From Haemophilus massiliensis (lineage in GTDB: Bacteria; Pseudomonadota; Gammaproteobacteria; Enterobacterales; Pasteurellaceae): a stretch of 51,544 nucleotides of DNA. Shown here one piece after another: positions 18,919-31,511 of this stretch (the first letter of the stretch is position 1; the number at the start of each line of letters is the position of its first letter). The translations under genes were made by a program, and so were the position numbers. The stretch covers positions 565,472-617,015 of the forward strand of contig LM994636.1 in assembly GCA_000752995.2 (NCBI GenBank), written 5' to 3'. The notes beneath the pieces were generated by a model. It searched no databases. It saw only the letters and a list, made by a program, of their open reading frames with translations, and was not told the origin of the DNA.

Positions 18919-19440
18919 ATGCGACAAACAACTAAATACGAATTTTGGGTCGGTTTATTTTTATTACTCGGCATTGCGGCATTGGTCTTTTTGGGGCTGA
19001 AAGTGGCGAATGTGCAGGGGTTTAACGAAGCGAAAAGCTATCATATCAGTGCAACTTTTGACAATATCGGCGGACTAAAAGTACGGGCGCCGTTAAAAGT
19101 CGGCGGTGTGGTAATTGGTCGGGTAACGGATATTGAGCTGGATCCTAAAACCTATCTGCCGGTGGTTAAAATTGCGATTAATCAGGAATATAACGAAATT
19201 CCGGACAACAGTTCGCTGTCGATTAAAACCGCGGGCTTGTTGGGCGAACAATATGTGGCGCTGAGCCTTGGTTTTGATGACGGCGAAACCACCGCAATGC
19301 TAAAAGACGGCAGTAAAATCATTGACACCAAATCCGCCATGGTACTGGAAGATCTTATCGGTCAGTTCCTGTACGGTGATAAAAATAAATCTGAGCATGC
19401 CGAGCAGGACAAGGATTCTGCCGACGCGGTTCAACAGTAA
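18919..19440 (+). CDS. mlaD: Phospholipid transport MCE protein MlaD
   Basis: A 173-residue protein with one N-terminal membrane anchor (about residues 8-27) and a periplasmic MCE domain (ATFDNIGGLKVRAPLKVGGV, then SIKTAGLLGEQYVAL). MlaD forms a hexameric ring that holds lipid above MlaE. A USS lies in the 37-base gap after mlaE. The hydrophilic tail is rich in Asp and Lys. Confidence 0.95.
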   Translation: MRQTTKYEFWVGLFLLLGIAALVFLGLKVANVQGFNEAKSYHISATFDNIGGLKVRAPLKVGGVVIGRVTDIELDPKTYLPVVKIAINQEYNEIPDNSSLSIKTAGLLGEQYVALSLGFDDGETTAMLKDGSKIIDTKSAMVLEDLIGQFLYGDKNKSEHAEQDKDSADAVQQ

Positions 19441-19486
19441 GTAATGCAGAACCTCTTTTTTAACGCTATTTGAATGGGAGAACTCA

Positions 19487-20125
19487 ATGTTAAAAATTAA
19501 ATTAAACCGTTGGTTAGCGAAAACTTTCGTGATTATGACCGCACTTTTTACGCTGCAAGCATTTGCCGATGACAGCCCTTATGCCTTAATGCAGCAGGCG
19601 TCAGATAAGCTGTTCAGCGATATTGCCGCCAATCAGAGCAGTATTAAACAAGATCCGAATTATTTAAAAACCATCGTACGCCAAGATTTAATGCCTTATG
19701 TGCATGTGAATTATGCCGGTTCACTGGTATTGGGACAATATTTTAAATCAACCACGCCGGAGCAGCGGACAAACTTTTTCGCCGCGTTCGATAAATTTAT
19801 TGAACAGGCTTATGCACAGGCGCTGACGATGTATACGCAGCAGAAAATTGAAATAGAAAAACCGAAAAACGTGTCCGATAATCAGGTCAGTATTCGGGTA
19901 AAAGTGCTGCAAAACGGCAATGCCGCGCCGATTAATCTTAACTTTTTCTGGCGTAAAAACAGTAAAACCGGACAGTGGCAGGTGTATGACATGGCTGCGG
20001 AAGGCGTCAGCATGGTGGATACCAAAAAACAGGAATGGGCACCTATTTTGCGTAAAGACGGTATTGACGCACTGACCGCTCAGGTGCGTAAAGCGGCTAA
20101 TGTGCCGGTAACCTTAGGCAAATAA
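19487..20125 (+). CDS. mlaC: Periplasmic phospholipid-binding protein MlaC
   Basis: A 212-residue periplasmic shuttle that carries phospholipid between the outer-membrane MlaA complex and MlaFEDB. A signal peptide ends at about TLQAFA (residue 27). The Ttg2 domain follows, with the family's YVHVNYAGSLVLGQYF and DMAAEGVSMV. It ends with basic residues. A GGGAG site lies before the ATG. Confidence 0.95.
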   Translation: MLKIKLNRWLAKTFVIMTALFTLQAFADDSPYALMQQASDKLFSDIAANQSSIKQDPNYLKTIVRQDLMPYVHVNYAGSLVLGQYFKSTTPEQRTNFFAAFDKFIEQAYAQALTMYTQQKIEIEKPKNVSDNQVSIRVKVLQNGNAAPINLNFFWRKNSKTGQWQVYDMAAEGVSMVDTKKQEWAPILRKDGIDALTAQVRKAANVPVTLGK

Positions 20126-20129
20126 TCTG

Positions 20130-20501
20130 ATGCAAAGCAATAACGGTTTGAGTTGGGAATCTACACACAATAATGATAAGATAGCGCTTCGATTAACGGG
20201 AGAACTATCCAGAAATACGTTGCTGCCATTGTGGCGGCAACGTAATTCTTTTTTATCGGTGCAGAAGCTGAGTGGGCGGTTCGTGGTTTGGGAGCTGGCG
20301 GGCATTACACGTATTGACAGTGCCGGTTTTGCTTTGCTGTGCGATTTTATTCACCTTTGTCAGCGCCTGAATGTGAATCGACAACAGATAGCGGATGCCC
20401 CCGGGCAATTGGTGACGTTAGCGGATCTTTTCGGTTTGTCCGAGTGGATGGCCCCTTTTTTACAACTTGACGGAAAACTTAATGGAAACTCAGGAAATTG
20501 A
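20130..20501 (+). CDS. mlaB: STAS-domain protein MlaB
   Basis: A 123-residue cytoplasmic STAS protein that binds MlaF and stabilises the complex. Core pattern: LTGELSRNTLLPLW, then ELAGITRIDSAGFALL with the conserved DSAG. Slightly longer than E. coli MlaB (about 97) at both ends. It starts four bases after mlaC and its last 20 bases overlap ibaG. Confidence 0.88.
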   Translation: MQSNNGLSWESTHNNDKIALRLTGELSRNTLLPLWRQRNSFLSVQKLSGRFVVWELAGITRIDSAGFALLCDFIHLCQRLNVNRQQIADAPGQLVTLADLFGLSEWMAPFLQLDGKLNGNSGN

Positions 20502-20739
20502 ACGAATTCTAAAACAGGCTTTAAATCTTGATGAAGTGTACGTGCAGGGAGAAGACGCCCATTTCGGCGTTATTGTGGTGGATGATGAGATCGCCTGTTT
20601 ATCCCGAGTTAAGCAGCAGCAAACGATTTATGCACCGTTAATGGACTATTTTTCCAGCGGTGAGATTCATGCGCTGACAATCAAAACTTTCAGCGTTGAA
20701 AAATGGAAACGCGAACGTTTGCTCAATCCTCTAAACTAA
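20482..20739 (+). CDS. ibaG: BolA-family iron metabolism protein IbaG
   Basis: An 85-residue BolA/IbaG protein. Such proteins pair with monothiol glutaredoxin to handle Fe-S clusters. Seen: HFGVIVVDD, then SRVKQQQTIYAPLMDYF and HALTIKTFS, with the family's conserved HAL...T near the end. ATG 20482 gives a start like E. coli IbaG (METQEIERIL); a TTG at 20467 is less likely. Between mlaB and murA, as in E. coli. Confidence 0.93.
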   Translation: METQEIERILKQALNLDEVYVQGEDAHFGVIVVDDEIACLSRVKQQQTIYAPLMDYFSSGEIHALTIKTFSVEKWKRERLLNPLN

Positions 20740-20749
20740 GCTGTGGTAA

Positions 20750-22030
<1,281 letters not shown>

Positions 22031-22054
22031 TCCGGATATTCATATTCACAAATG

Positions 22055-22089
22055 AAACGGCAGCCTTTTAGTTGCCGTTTTGCTTTTAG
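22055..22089 (+). terminator. Terminator after murA
   Basis: AAACGGCA (22055-22062) pairs with TGCCGTTT (22073-22080), followed by T-rich sequence. It sits between the convergent murA and fbp. Confidence 0.8.
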
Positions 22090-22101
22090 GTTATTTTTTT
22101 G

Positions 22102-23103
22102 TTAACCGAATTCGCGCATAAAGTCCTGCGCTTTTTCGACCATGTTTTTAGAACCGATAAACAGCGGAATACGCTGATGCAGCTGCGTAGGTTGAATATC
22201 CAGAATGCGGTTATAACCGTCGCTGGCAATACCGCCCGCCTGTTCCGCTAAAAATGCCATCGGATTGCCTTCATACAGCAAACGCAGTTTACCTTTCGGG
22301 TAGGTGGTGGCGCTTGGATAAATATAAATACCGCCTTTCAGCATATTACGGTGGAAGTCGGAAACCAGCGAGCCGATATAGCGTGAGGTATAAGGTCGTT
22401 CACTGGCTTTATCCTCTTCCTGACAGTATTTAATGTATTTTTTAACACCGAGCGGGAATTTCAGATATTGCCCTTCATTAATGGAATAAATTTTGCCGCT
22501 TGGCGGGATATGAATATTTTCATGGGATAAACAGAACACGCCGAGCGACGGATCGTAAGTAAAACCGTTAACGCCATTGCCGGTGGTATAAACCAGCATG
22601 GTGGAAGAGCCGTAGACGATATAACCGGCGGCGACTTGACGATTACCCGGTTGCAGGAAATCTTCCAACGTAACCGGTGTGCCGATAGGCGAAATTCGGC
22701 GGTAAATGGAAAAGATGGTGCCTACCGCTACATTGACATCAATATTGGAAGAACCGTCCAGCGGATCGGTCAGAATAACGTATTTGGCATTGCGACCGCG
22801 CTCGGTATCGAAAGCAACGAAATTTTCTTCTTCCTCGGAGGCAAAGCCCGCCACTTCTTCCCGCGCAACCAATGCCTGTTTCATAGTATTGTGGGCAAAT
22901 AAATCCAGTTTCATTTGTGCTTCGCCCTGTACGTTTTCAACACCGGAGTTGCCGATAATATTATTTGTCAATCCGGCTTTATTGATATCGCGGTGAATCA
23001 CTTTCGCCACTAATCGTATGGAAGAAAGGATACCCGATAATTCACCTTTGGCGTTCGGATATTCCGCTTGTTTTTCTATAATGAACTGTCCTAATGTCTT
23101 CAT
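22102..23103 (-). CDS. fbp: Fructose-1,6-bisphosphatase, class I
   Basis: The gluconeogenic phosphatase, 333 residues, close to E. coli Fbp. The metal and phosphate motif [19 protein letters not shown] and the C-terminal [17 protein letters not shown] are intact. I chose ATG 23103 because [16 protein letters not shown] is the family start and AGGA lies seven bases upstream. A frame reaching 23412 would add about 100 residues of no recognisable kind. It is divergent from mpl, as in E. coli. Confidence 0.97.
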   Translation of the reverse strand: MKTLGQFIIEKQAEYPNAKGELSGILSSIRLVAKVIHRDINKAGLTNNIIGNSGVENVQGEAQMKLDLFAHNTMKQALVAREEVAGFASEEEENFVAFDTERGRNAKYVILTDPLDGSSNIDVNVAVGTIFSIYRRISPIGTPVTLEDFLQPGNRQVAAGYIVYGSSTMLVYTTGNGVNGFTYDPSLGVFCLSHENIHIPPSGKIYSINEGQYLKFPLGVKKYIKYCQEEDKASERPYTSRYIGSLVSDFHRNMLKGGIYIYPSATTYPKGKLRLLYEGNPMAFLAEQAGGIASDGYNRILDIQPTQLHQRIPLFIGSKNMVEKAQDFMREFG

Positions 23104-23247
23104 ATTGTTATCCTGTTTGATTAATAAATTTACTCTCTTTGAGAGTTGATTTATTATAGCAACCTTTAGTTTCGGGCTACAAAGCTGATTTTTAATCTGT
23201 GATCCTAACCACATTTTTATACTAACTTTTTTATCAAGAGATAACAA

Positions 23248-24636
23248 ATGATACAAAAACATCTTCATATACTGGGCATTTGCGGAACCTTTATGGGCGG
23301 CGTCGCAATTATCGCTAAGCAAATGGGCTACAAAGTTACAGGCTCGGACACCAATGTATATCCGCCGATGAGCACATTTTTGCAGCAAAGCGGTATTGAG
23401 ATTATCCCGCATTATGAAGTGTCCCAGCTACAGCCGGCGCCGGATTTGGTCGTGATCGGTAATGCGATGAAACGCGGTAATCCCTGTGTTGAATATGTGT
23501 TGGAACATAATTTGCCTTATACTTCCGGCCCGCAGTGGTTGCATGATCATTTATTACGCGAGCGCTGGGTGTTGGCTGTCTCCGGTACGCACGGCAAAAC
23601 CACTACAACCGGCATGCTGAGCTGGATTTTACAACAAAACGGGTTGGAACCGGGCTTTTTAATCGGCGGTATTGCCGGTAATTTCGGTACTTCAGCTCGG
23701 CTTGGTAAAGGGCAGTTCTTTGTGATCGAAGCCGATGAATATGATACGGCATTTTTCGATAAACGTTCCAAATTTGTTCATTACAATCCAAAAACTTTGA
23801 TTATCAATAATATTGGTTTTGATCATGCGGATATTTTCGACGATTTGGAAGCGATTCAGCGGCAGTTTCATCACATGATCCGCACTATTCCCGCCAGCGG
23901 TCGCATTCTTTCGGTGGCGGCGGAACAAAGTGTGAAAGAAACCCTTGAGATGGGATGTTGGTCGGAAACCCAGTTTTTAGGCGCGGATCAGGATTGGTAT
24001 GCGGAACGTATTACCAACGACAGTACTGAATTTAATGTTTTTCATCATGGCGAAGTTGCCGGTACGGTAAAATGGAATATCGTCGGACAGCATAATATGC
24101 ACAATGCGCTAATGGCAATTGCGGCGGCTTATCATGTTGGCGTCAGTGTTGAGCATGCCTGTGCGGCACTTTCCGATTTTGTCAATGCCAAACGCCGTTT
24201 GGAAGTAAAAGGTGCAGTTAACGGAATCACTGTGTACGATGATTTTGCCCATCACCCGGCGGAAATTCTGGCAACATTGACCGCACTTCGTGACAAAGTC
24301 GGCGGCGGTGTGCGCATTTTGGCGGTGCTTGAGCCGCGCTCCAACACCATGAAAATGGGCGTGCATAAAGATGATCTGGCACCGGCGCTGGCACGTGCCG
24401 ATCACGTGTTCTTATTGCAGCCGGAAAGTATTCCTTGGAATGTGGTGGATATCGCCAACCAATGCGTACAGCCGGCGAGCTGGTCGGCAAATCCGGATAA
24501 ATTGGCAGATATGATTGTGCGTGAAGCGAAACCAACGGATAACATATTGGTGATGTCAAACGGTAGCTTCGCCGGTATCCATCAGAAGATACTGGATAAA
24601 TTGTCGATGGCAAATCATACGATTGATGCTAAATAA
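23248..24636 (+). CDS. mpl: UDP-N-acetylmuramate:L-alanyl-gamma-D-glutamyl-meso-diaminopimelate ligase
   Basis: Murein recycling ligase (462 residues) that joins recovered tripeptide to UDP-MurNAc. Mur-ligase architecture: N-terminal Rossmann part ([14 protein letters not shown]), ATP site [13 protein letters not shown], central domain ([22 protein letters not shown]) and C-terminal domain ([24 protein letters not shown]). HMHI-type details match Mpl rather than MurC because of the ICGTFMGG start and the length. Divergent from fbp. Confidence 0.97.
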   Translation: MIQKHLHILGICGTFMGGVAIIAKQMGYKVTGSDTNVYPPMSTFLQQSGIEIIPHYEVSQLQPAPDLVVIGNAMKRGNPCVEYVLEHNLPYTSGPQWLHDHLLRERWVLAVSGTHGKTTTTGMLSWILQQNGLEPGFLIGGIAGNFGTSARLGKGQFFVIEADEYDTAFFDKRSKFVHYNPKTLIINNIGFDHADIFDDLEAIQRQFHHMIRTIPASGRILSVAAEQSVKETLEMGCWSETQFLGADQDWYAERITNDSTEFNVFHHGEVAGTVKWNIVGQHNMHNALMAIAAAYHVGVSVEHACAALSDFVNAKRRLEVKGAVNGITVYDDFAHHPAEILATLTALRDKVGGGVRILAVLEPRSNTMKMGVHKDDLAPALARADHVFLLQPESIPWNVVDIANQCVQPASWSANPDKLADMIVREAKPTDNILVMSNGSFAGIHQKILDKLSMANHTIDAK

Positions 24637-24780
24637 CGCGTGCTATTTGTCATATATACTGATAGTATAACTTCGCTTTATCAAGCGAAAAGGATAACCC
24701 GAATAAGTGCGTGGCTGGAGTAAATATCATCACAATATTATTGCGTTATCTCAGTATTGTTTATTAATTAGGATTATGTA

Positions 24781-24990
24781 ATGTCTCAAAATAAAGGAAC
24801 CGTTAAATGGTTCAATGAAACAAAAGGTTTTGGTTTTCTACAGGCGGAAAGCGGAGAAGATGTGTTTGTGCATTTTTCGGCAATCCAGTCAAACGGATTT
24901 CGTACCCTGAAAGAAGGTCAAGCGGTAGCTTTTGATATTGTTGATGATAAACGCGGAAAAAAAGCCGAGAACGTAACGATTCTGGCGTAA
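24781..24990 (+). CDS. Cold-shock domain protein (CspA-like)
   Basis: A 69-residue single cold-shock domain. RNP1 is GFGFL and RNP2 is VFVHF, within [15 protein letters not shown] and [11 protein letters not shown]. It should bind single-stranded nucleic acid and act as an RNA chaperone. It is alone, with a possible untranslated leader of about 100 bases that holds a 7-bp hairpin (24672-24689). Which Csp paralogue it is cannot be decided from sequence alone. Confidence 0.95.
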   Translation: MSQNKGTVKWFNETKGFGFLQAESGEDVFVHFSAIQSNGFRTLKEGQAVAFDIVDDKRGKKAENVTILA

Positions 24991-25008
24991 TCAAACAACT
25001 TCTTCATA

Positions 25009-25039
25009 AACCGTTACCCGCAAGCGTAGCGGTTTTTTT
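25009..25039 (+). terminator. Terminator after the cold-shock gene
   Basis: AACCGTTAC (25009-25017) pairs with GTAGCGGTT, with one G-T pair, and is followed by a run of T. It lies 20 bases after the stop codon. Confidence 0.9.
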
Positions 25040-25074
25040 GTGCCTTTGATTACTTGATAAGAGATAAAAAATAA

Positions 25075-25102
25075 AAGCCGTAAATAAATTATTTACGGCT
25101 TA
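25075..25102 (-). terminator. Terminator of tRNA-fMet
   Basis: Read on the minus strand, TAAGCCGTAAATAA and TTATTTACGGCTTT form a long stem followed by a T/A-rich tract. It lies just after the tRNA 3' end. Confidence 0.85.
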
Positions 25103-25108
25103 AGAATC

Positions 25109-25185
<77 letters not shown>

Positions 25186-25198
25186 TCTGTGAGGGCGT

Positions 25199-25226
25199 AC
25201 TATACGCGATAAAATTTTTAATGCAA
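25199..25226 (-). promoter_or_regulatory. Promoter of tRNA-fMet
   Basis: On the minus strand, TTGCAT and TATAGT are 16 bases apart, ending 13 bases before the tRNA. The stretch after the -10 (ACGCCC) is GC-rich, like the discriminators of stringently controlled stable-RNA promoters. Confidence 0.75.
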
Positions 25227-25386
25227 GTGGAAATGCAGTAAATGTTGAACGGTTGTTATAAAAATAAACGATTCGATACATTTTCCCGTAGCCGGACAAG
25301 GAAAATTTATTAAAAATCACTATATATTCAGGGCGTTTTTTGTTACCTTATGGCGTTTCCATTGACTCGGTCTTTTAGGTATTACA

Positions 25387-26496
25387 ATGCGTGTTCAACT
25401 AAGAATGACAATCAAATGCGCCGCTCTGTTCGGCATCGCCGTATTAGCGGCCTGTTCTTCCAAACCTCAGTCCGGTAAAAGCGGCAGTGTCGATAACAGC
25501 TTAGCCAATCCGGAATTATTTGGGGCAAAATATGCCGGGCGCACTTATCAGCAGGCTGTTCTGATGCCGGTGTTATCGGTAGAAAATAAAAGTGCGGTCA
25601 TAAATCAGGGAGATTTTTTAACCCAGTTATCCAATGTGCGCAGCTATTCGAGTCGTTTAACCAACCGCTTTGCTCCGACTTACGGCAAAGTGACAAACTG
25701 GGTATTAGCCGGCGCAAATGTTGATGAGTTGGCCACCTTCGGTATTCAGCCGATGCTTATGAAAGGGCAGGACGGTTATCAGAATGTGTTGATGACCGGC
25801 TATTATTCACCGGTTATCCATGCCCGTCGCACTCAGCAGGGTAAATATAATCAGCCGATTTATGCTTTACCTGTGCAAAAGCGCTTCAGTCGCGCACAGA
25901 TTTATGCCGGCGCGTTGCAGGGGCAAGGGTTGGAACTGGCATACAGCGATTCCATGATCGATAATTTCCTGCTGGGCGTGCAGGGCAGCGGCTATGTGGA
26001 CTTCGGTAACGGCGATCTGAACTATTTTGCTTACGCCGGACAAAACGGTTTTGATTATGTAGCGGTCGGGCGTTTGTTAGTGGAAGACGGCGAGATTCCG
26101 AAAGAAAAAATGTCCATTCAGGCGATTAAAGACTGGGCACAGGCTAATCCTGCCCGTTTGCAGGGATTATTGGAACGTAATCCGTCGTATGTATTCTTTA
26201 AAAACGATCCGACCGGACAGGTAAAAGGCTCCGCTGGCGTGCCTTTAGTGCCCATGGCATCCATTGCATCTGATCGCAACCTGATTCCGTCCGGCTCGGT
26301 GGTGTTGGTGGAAGTGCCGCAAATTGACAATAACGGTAACTGGACCGGTGAACATAAACTGCATTTAATGGTGGCGCTTGATGTTGGCGGTGCAGTGAAA
26401 GGTCATCATTTCGACTTGTACCGCGGTGTCGGCGATCAGGCGGGGCATATCGCCGGCTTATCAAAACATTACGGACGAGTGTGGTTATTACAATAA
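25387..26496 (+). CDS. mltA: Membrane-bound lytic murein transglycosylase A
   Basis: A 369-residue lipoprotein that cleaves peptidoglycan strands with formation of 1,6-anhydro-MurNAc. The lipobox LAAC is at residues 20-23, so the mature N-terminus is an acylated cysteine. The MltA domain includes LMTGYYSPVIHA, then the 3D domain with VALDVGGAVKGHHFD and HYGRVWLL, holding the catalytic Asp. Its last base is shared with the ATG of tcdA (TAATG). Confidence 0.96.
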   Translation: MRVQLRMTIKCAALFGIAVLAACSSKPQSGKSGSVDNSLANPELFGAKYAGRTYQQAVLMPVLSVENKSAVINQGDFLTQLSNVRSYSSRLTNRFAPTYGKVTNWVLAGANVDELATFGIQPMLMKGQDGYQNVLMTGYYSPVIHARRTQQGKYNQPIYALPVQKRFSRAQIYAGALQGQGLELAYSDSMIDNFLLGVQGSGYVDFGNGDLNYFAYAGQNGFDYVAVGRLLVEDGEIPKEKMSIQAIKDWAQANPARLQGLLERNPSYVFFKNDPTGQVKGSAGVPLVPMASIASDRNLIPSGSVVLVEVPQIDNNGNWTGEHKLHLMVALDVGGAVKGHHFDLYRGVGDQAGHIAGLSKHYGRVWLLQ

Positions 26497-27269
26497 TGCA
26501 GCAACGTACGGACAACTATGAACGCCGTTTCGGCGGCATCGGGCGCTTATACGGTAGCGCTGCACTTGCACGTTTGCAACAGGCACATGTTTGCGTTATC
26601 GGCATCGGCGGCGTAGGCTCTTGGGCAGTGGAGGCCCTGGCGCGTTCAGGAATCGGGCAAATCACCATGATAGATATGGATGATATTTGCGTCACTAATA
26701 TTAACCGCCAGATCCACGCCCTGAGCGGTCATATCGGACAGCTGAAAACCGAAGCTATGGCGGAACGCGTTAGGCTGATCAATCCGGAATGTCAGGTTAA
26801 TATTATTGATGATTTTATTAGCGTGGAGAATCTGGCTGATTATCTGAATCGGGACTATGATTATGTGATTGACGCCATTGACAGCGTAAAAACTAAAGCA
26901 GCGCTGATTGCATACTGCAAACGGCATAAAATTAAGGTTATTACAATTGGTGGTGCCGGCGGTCAGACCGATCCGAGTCAGATTCAGATTGCCGATTTAA
27001 GCAAAACCATACAGGATCCGCTGGCGGCAAAAGTGCGGTCGGTTTTACGCAAGGAATACGGTTTCACTCAAAATCCGAAGCGAAAATTCGGTGTCAGCTG
27101 CGTTTTTTCTACTCAGCCGCTTATTTTCCCACAAACAGACGGCAGCTGTGAGACTTCGGCAAGCATGAATTGCGCCAACGGGTTTGGGGCGGCAACTATG
27201 ATTACCGCCACATTCGGTTTTTTTGCCGTTGCTCAGGTGATCGACAAATTATTGCTGCCGCAGCAATAA
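26496..27269 (+). CDS. tcdA: tRNA threonylcarbamoyladenosine dehydratase TcdA
   Basis: A 257-residue E1-like enzyme (CsdL/YgdL) that uses ATP to cyclise t6A37 to ct6A in ANN-decoding tRNAs. The nucleotide-binding GIGGVGSWAVEALARSGI is at about 34-51. DMDDICVTNINRQIHAL and the later DAIDSVKTKAAL follow. The ATG overlaps the mltA stop codon by one base, so the pair is translationally coupled; mltA and tcdA are also neighbours in E. coli. Confidence 0.95.
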   Translation: MQQRTDNYERRFGGIGRLYGSAALARLQQAHVCVIGIGGVGSWAVEALARSGIGQITMIDMDDICVTNINRQIHALSGHIGQLKTEAMAERVRLINPECQVNIIDDFISVENLADYLNRDYDYVIDAIDSVKTKAALIAYCKRHKIKVITIGGAGGQTDPSQIQIADLSKTIQDPLAAKVRSVLRKEYGFTQNPKRKFGVSCVFSTQPLIFPQTDGSCETSASMNCANGFGAATMITATFGFFAVAQVIDKLLLPQQ

Positions 27270-27363
27270 CTTATTTTTTTACAAAAAAAAAGATAGTAAT
27301 TCCGGTAAAAAGCGTATAAGCTAGTGCGGTTTCTGATAATTATTCTTAACTAGAGGATAGAAT

Positions 27364-28374
<1,011 letters not shown>

Positions 28375-28390
28375 CCCTTTCCCAATAGGA

Positions 28391-28418
28391 CGCAGACCGA
28401 TTTCGGTCTGCGCCTTTT
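28391..28418 (+). terminator. Terminator after znuA
   Basis: CGCAGACCG and CGGTCTGCG pair around a four-base loop, followed by a CCTTTTC tract, 17 bases after the znuA stop. Confidence 0.85.
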
Positions 28419-28497
28419 CGAATTCTCAATTAAAATCGACCACACTTTTCCTCTCTGCTATAATCGCTGCAATTTTTTAGTGCTGATGAGAAGATTT

Positions 28498-30645
28498 ATG
28501 AAAAAACTGTTTGCGACCACCGCCCGTGGTTTTGAAGAACTATTAAAGACCGAGTTGACCGAACTGGGCGCAAGTGATTGTCAAGTGGTACAGGGCGGCG
28601 TACATTTTTTAGTCGATGACGAGACCTTATATCGCACCTTGTTATGGTCAAGATTAAGTTCGCGTATTTTGTTGCCGATTGTCAGCAGTAAAATTTATAG
28701 TGATTTGGATCTTTATTCGACCGTGGTTGGACAAAATTGGCTGGATTATTTTGATGAGAATGCGACGTTTTTAGTTGATTTTAACGGCACAAATCGTGAT
28801 ATTCGTCATACTCAGTTTGGTGCGATGCGGGTAAAGGACGGCATTGTGGATTATTTTGAGCGCCACGGCAAATGCCGCCCGAATGTTGATAAAACACAGC
28901 CGGATATTCGCATTCACGTCTATTTGAACCGTGAAGATGTTGTTTTATCACTGGATTTAAGCGGCGAAGCGCTGCACCTACGCGGATATCGTGAGGAGAC
29001 GGGTAAAGCGCCGTTGCGTGAAACGCTGGCCGCCGCAATTGTGTTGCGTTCCGGCTGGCAGCAGGGAACGCCGCTGATTGATCCCATGTGCGGTTCGGGA
29101 ACGTTGCTGATTGAAGCGGCGCAAATGGAAGCGCGCATTGCACCGCAGCTGCATCGTCTGCACTGGGGATTTGATTTTTGGAAAGGACATCATCAAGCAG
29201 CGTGGGACAAGGTGAAAGCCGAAGCGATTACCTTAGCCGAACGGCAATTTAACACCAATCCGCAGCCGCACTTTTATGGTTTTGACCTTGATTATCGGGT
29301 GTTGCAAAAAGCACAGAAAAATGCAGCAAGGGCGGGCGTTGCTCATTTAATTCAGTGGAAACAGGGGGATGTGGCGGCGTTAAAAAATCCGAGTCGGGAG
29401 AAAGGTACGCTGATTTGTAACCCTCCCTATGGCGAACGTTTAGGCACTACGCCGGCATTGATTGCGTTGTATTCAGTATTTGGACAACGGGTAAAAGAGC
29501 AGTTCGGCGGCTGGGCTTTGTCGGTTTTCAGCGCTGAACCGGCGTTGCTGGATTGCTTGCGGTTACGTTCGCACCGGCAATTTAAAGCGAAAAACGGCCC
29601 GCTCGAATGTGTGCAGAAAAATTATCGAATTGCCGAAACGCAGGTGGAGGCTCAGACTGAAAGTGCGGTGAAAAAATACGGAGAATTAAAGACCGATACC
29701 GCACAAATTGCGCCGGATTTTGCCAATCGCTTGCAGAAAAACCGCAAAAAAATTGAAAAATGGGCGATGCAGCAAGGGCTGGATGCGTATCGATTATATG
29801 ATGCGGATCTGCCCGAATACAATCTGGCGGTTGATAGGTATGGTGATTATATTGTGGTGCAGGAATATGCCGCGCCGAAAAATATTGATGAAAACAAAGC
29901 GCGTCAGCGTTTGTTGGATGCGATAAATGCCACCTTGAAAGTGACGGGCGTAGAAACTAACAAATTGATTTTAAAAGTGCGCCAAAAGCAAAAAGGCACG
30001 AATCAATATGAAAAGTTGGCGAACAAAGGCGAGTATTTTTATGTGAACGAATACGGCGCTAAATTGTGGGTCAATTTAACCGATTATCTGGATACCGGGT
30101 TATTTTTGGATCATCGGTTGACCCGAAAAATGATTAGGGAAATGGCGCAGGATAAGGATTTTTTAAACTTATTTGCGTACACCGGTTCGGCGACGGTGCA
30201 TGCTGCGCTGGGGAAAGCCCGCTCTACAACCACGGTGGATATGTCGAATACCTATTTAAACTGGGCGGAGCAAAATCTTATCTTAAATGAACTGAAAGGC
30301 AAGCAGCATACGTTGATTCAAGCGGATTGCCTGCAATGGCTGGCAAAATGCGAGCGACAGTTTGATCTGATTTTCGTTGATCCGCCGACATTTTCCAATT
30401 CCAAACGGATGGAAGACAGCTGGGATGTTCAGCGTGATCATATTACATTGATGAGTGAACTAAAACGGATTTTGCGACCGCGCGGCACAATTGTTTTTTC
30501 CAATAATAAACGCGGTTTTAAAATGGATTTTGCCAGCCTCGATGAATTGAGATTAAGTGCGGTGGAAATTTCAGCTAAAACCCGACCGTTGGATTTTGAG
30601 CGCAATAAACAGATCCATAATTGCTGGTTAGTAACCCATAAATAG
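28498..30645 (+). CDS. rlmL: Bifunctional 23S rRNA methyltransferase RlmL/RlmK
   Basis: A 715-residue fusion enzyme that makes m2G2445 and m7G2069 in 23S rRNA (E. coli numbering). The N-terminal part has a THUMP domain (about 45-155), then the first methyltransferase with [12 protein letters not shown] (193-204) and [10 protein letters not shown] (NPPY 308-311). The C-terminal RlmK part has [14 protein letters not shown] and [17 protein letters not shown] 28498 gives the family start [16 protein letters not shown]; a GTG six codons upstream is possible. The enlarged 23S gene in this same window would be one source of its substrate. Confidence 0.96.
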   Translation: MKKLFATTARGFEELLKTELTELGASDCQVVQGGVHFLVDDETLYRTLLWSRLSSRILLPIVSSKIYSDLDLYSTVVGQNWLDYFDENATFLVDFNGTNRDIRHTQFGAMRVKDGIVDYFERHGKCRPNVDKTQPDIRIHVYLNREDVVLSLDLSGEALHLRGYREETGKAPLRETLAAAIVLRSGWQQGTPLIDPMCGSGTLLIEAAQMEARIAPQLHRLHWGFDFWKGHHQAAWDKVKAEAITLAERQFNTNPQPHFYGFDLDYRVLQKAQKNAARAGVAHLIQWKQGDVAALKNPSREKGTLICNPPYGERLGTTPALIALYSVFGQRVKEQFGGWALSVFSAEPALLDCLRLRSHRQFKAKNGPLECVQKNYRIAETQVEAQTESAVKKYGELKTDTAQIAPDFANRLQKNRKKIEKWAMQQGLDAYRLYDADLPEYNLAVDRYGDYIVVQEYAAPKNIDENKARQRLLDAINATLKVTGVETNKLILKVRQKQKGTNQYEKLANKGEYFYVNEYGAKLWVNLTDYLDTGLFLDHRLTRKMIREMAQDKDFLNLFAYTGSATVHAALGKARSTTTVDMSNTYLNWAEQNLILNELKGKQHTLIQADCLQWLAKCERQFDLIFVDPPTFSNSKRMEDSWDVQRDHITLMSELKRILRPRGTIVFSNNKRGFKMDFASLDELRLSAVEISAKTRPLDFERNKQIHNCWLVTHK

Positions 30646-30691
30646 AGTAGCTTATCGCTTTTTTATTGTATTTTATCAAGCTATCTCGATA

Positions 30692-30721
30692 AAAAAACCT
30701 TTCGGAAACGAAAGGTTTTTT
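30692..30721. terminator. Bidirectional terminator between rlmL and frdD
   Basis: AAAAAACCTTTCG and CGAAAGGTTTTTT form a perfect 13-bp stem closed by a GAAA tetraloop. A and T runs at both ends let it serve both converging transcripts. Confidence 0.93.
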
Positions 30722-30746
30722 GTTTGGGTTATATCGGAATGTCTAT

Positions 30747-31091
30747 TTAAATATTAAATACCGCGAACAGCGTTAATACCGAATACAGTGTTGCCAGTCC
30801 GTAGAAAATTACGCCGCCGGCGGGAACATGCACTTTAAAGTCATGTAAACCCAAATGAATACGGTGAATACCGCACCAAGCCGGGAAAATTAACAGCGCG
30901 AGGATCGCCAGTTTGCCAATCCAAGTATGGGCGAAGGCAATGATATTATCCGGTGTCACTAAGCCGAAGGGTAGCAGAAAACCGATAATTAAAACTAATA
31001 CAGGGAAAAATACCGCGCTGATCGCACCGCCTGCTCCGAACAGTAACCAGACGACCGGTTCATTTGAACGTTTTGGAGTTAAGTTATCCAT
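30747..31091 (-). CDS. frdD: Fumarate reductase membrane subunit FrdD
   Basis: A 114-residue membrane anchor with three helices that, with FrdC, binds menaquinol and holds FrdAB at the inner membrane. The start [21 protein letters not shown] is split here as [17 protein letters not shown], typical of FrdD. Last gene of frdABCD, before a bidirectional terminator. Confidence 0.95.
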   Translation of the reverse strand: MDNLTPKRSNEPVVWLLFGAGGAISAVFFPVLVLIIGFLLPFGLVTPDNIIAFAHTWIGKLAILALLIFPAWCGIHRIHLGLHDFKVHVPAGGVIFYGLATLYSVLTLFAVFNI

Positions 31092-31103
31092 TTTGTTTTC
31101 TCC

Positions 31104-31499
31104 CTACACCAAAATTAAGGTAATGATACTGACTACTGCCGTTACACCCCAGAATATACGGGATACCAGTTTCGCATCGAGACGTTCATTTTTGACGATA
31201 ACATTCATCATTTGAGGCGCCATGTTGAAGAAAGTGAAACTGTGTAATAACGCCGCACCTAAGGTAATGATATTTAGAATCACGATGACCGGGTTTTGTA
31301 AGAATGCGACAAAAGTCGTACCAAATGTACCGTTGGTTAAACAGATTAAACCATAGAAGAGTTCTAAACAAAACCATACGGTTGGTACGGAGGTGCTTTC
31401 ACGCAATACGTAGAATTTGTAAAAATCTAACTTTTTCCACCATGTCGCCTTGACTTCACGCACATATTTTTTGCGTTTGCTTGCTACTGTTGTTGTCAT
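31104..31499 (-). CDS. frdC: Fumarate reductase membrane subunit FrdC
   Basis: A 131-residue three-helix anchor. Family blocks KKYVREVKATWWKKLDFYKF, split from REST at the quinone-site Glu, and FLQNPVIVILNIITLGAALL are clear. It provides part of the menaquinol site. It lies 12 bases after frdB in frdABCD. Confidence 0.95.
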   Translation of the reverse strand: MTTTVASKRKKYVREVKATWWKKLDFYKFYVLRESTSVPTVWFCLELFYGLICLTNGTFGTTFVAFLQNPVIVILNIITLGAALLHSFTFFNMAPQMMNVIVKNERLDAKLVSRIFWGVTAVVSIITLILV

Positions 31500-31511
31500 G
31501 CTACCTTCTCC

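Noticed and set aside
22102..23412. Extended Fbp with about 100 extra N-terminal residues
   Set aside because: The added part is unlike any Fbp and crosses into the start region of the divergent mpl. ATG 23103 has an AGGA site and the family start.
27275..27363. Zur operator before znuA
   Set aside because: The gap is AT-rich but I could not find a convincing palindrome like the enterobacterial Zur box, so none is annotated.
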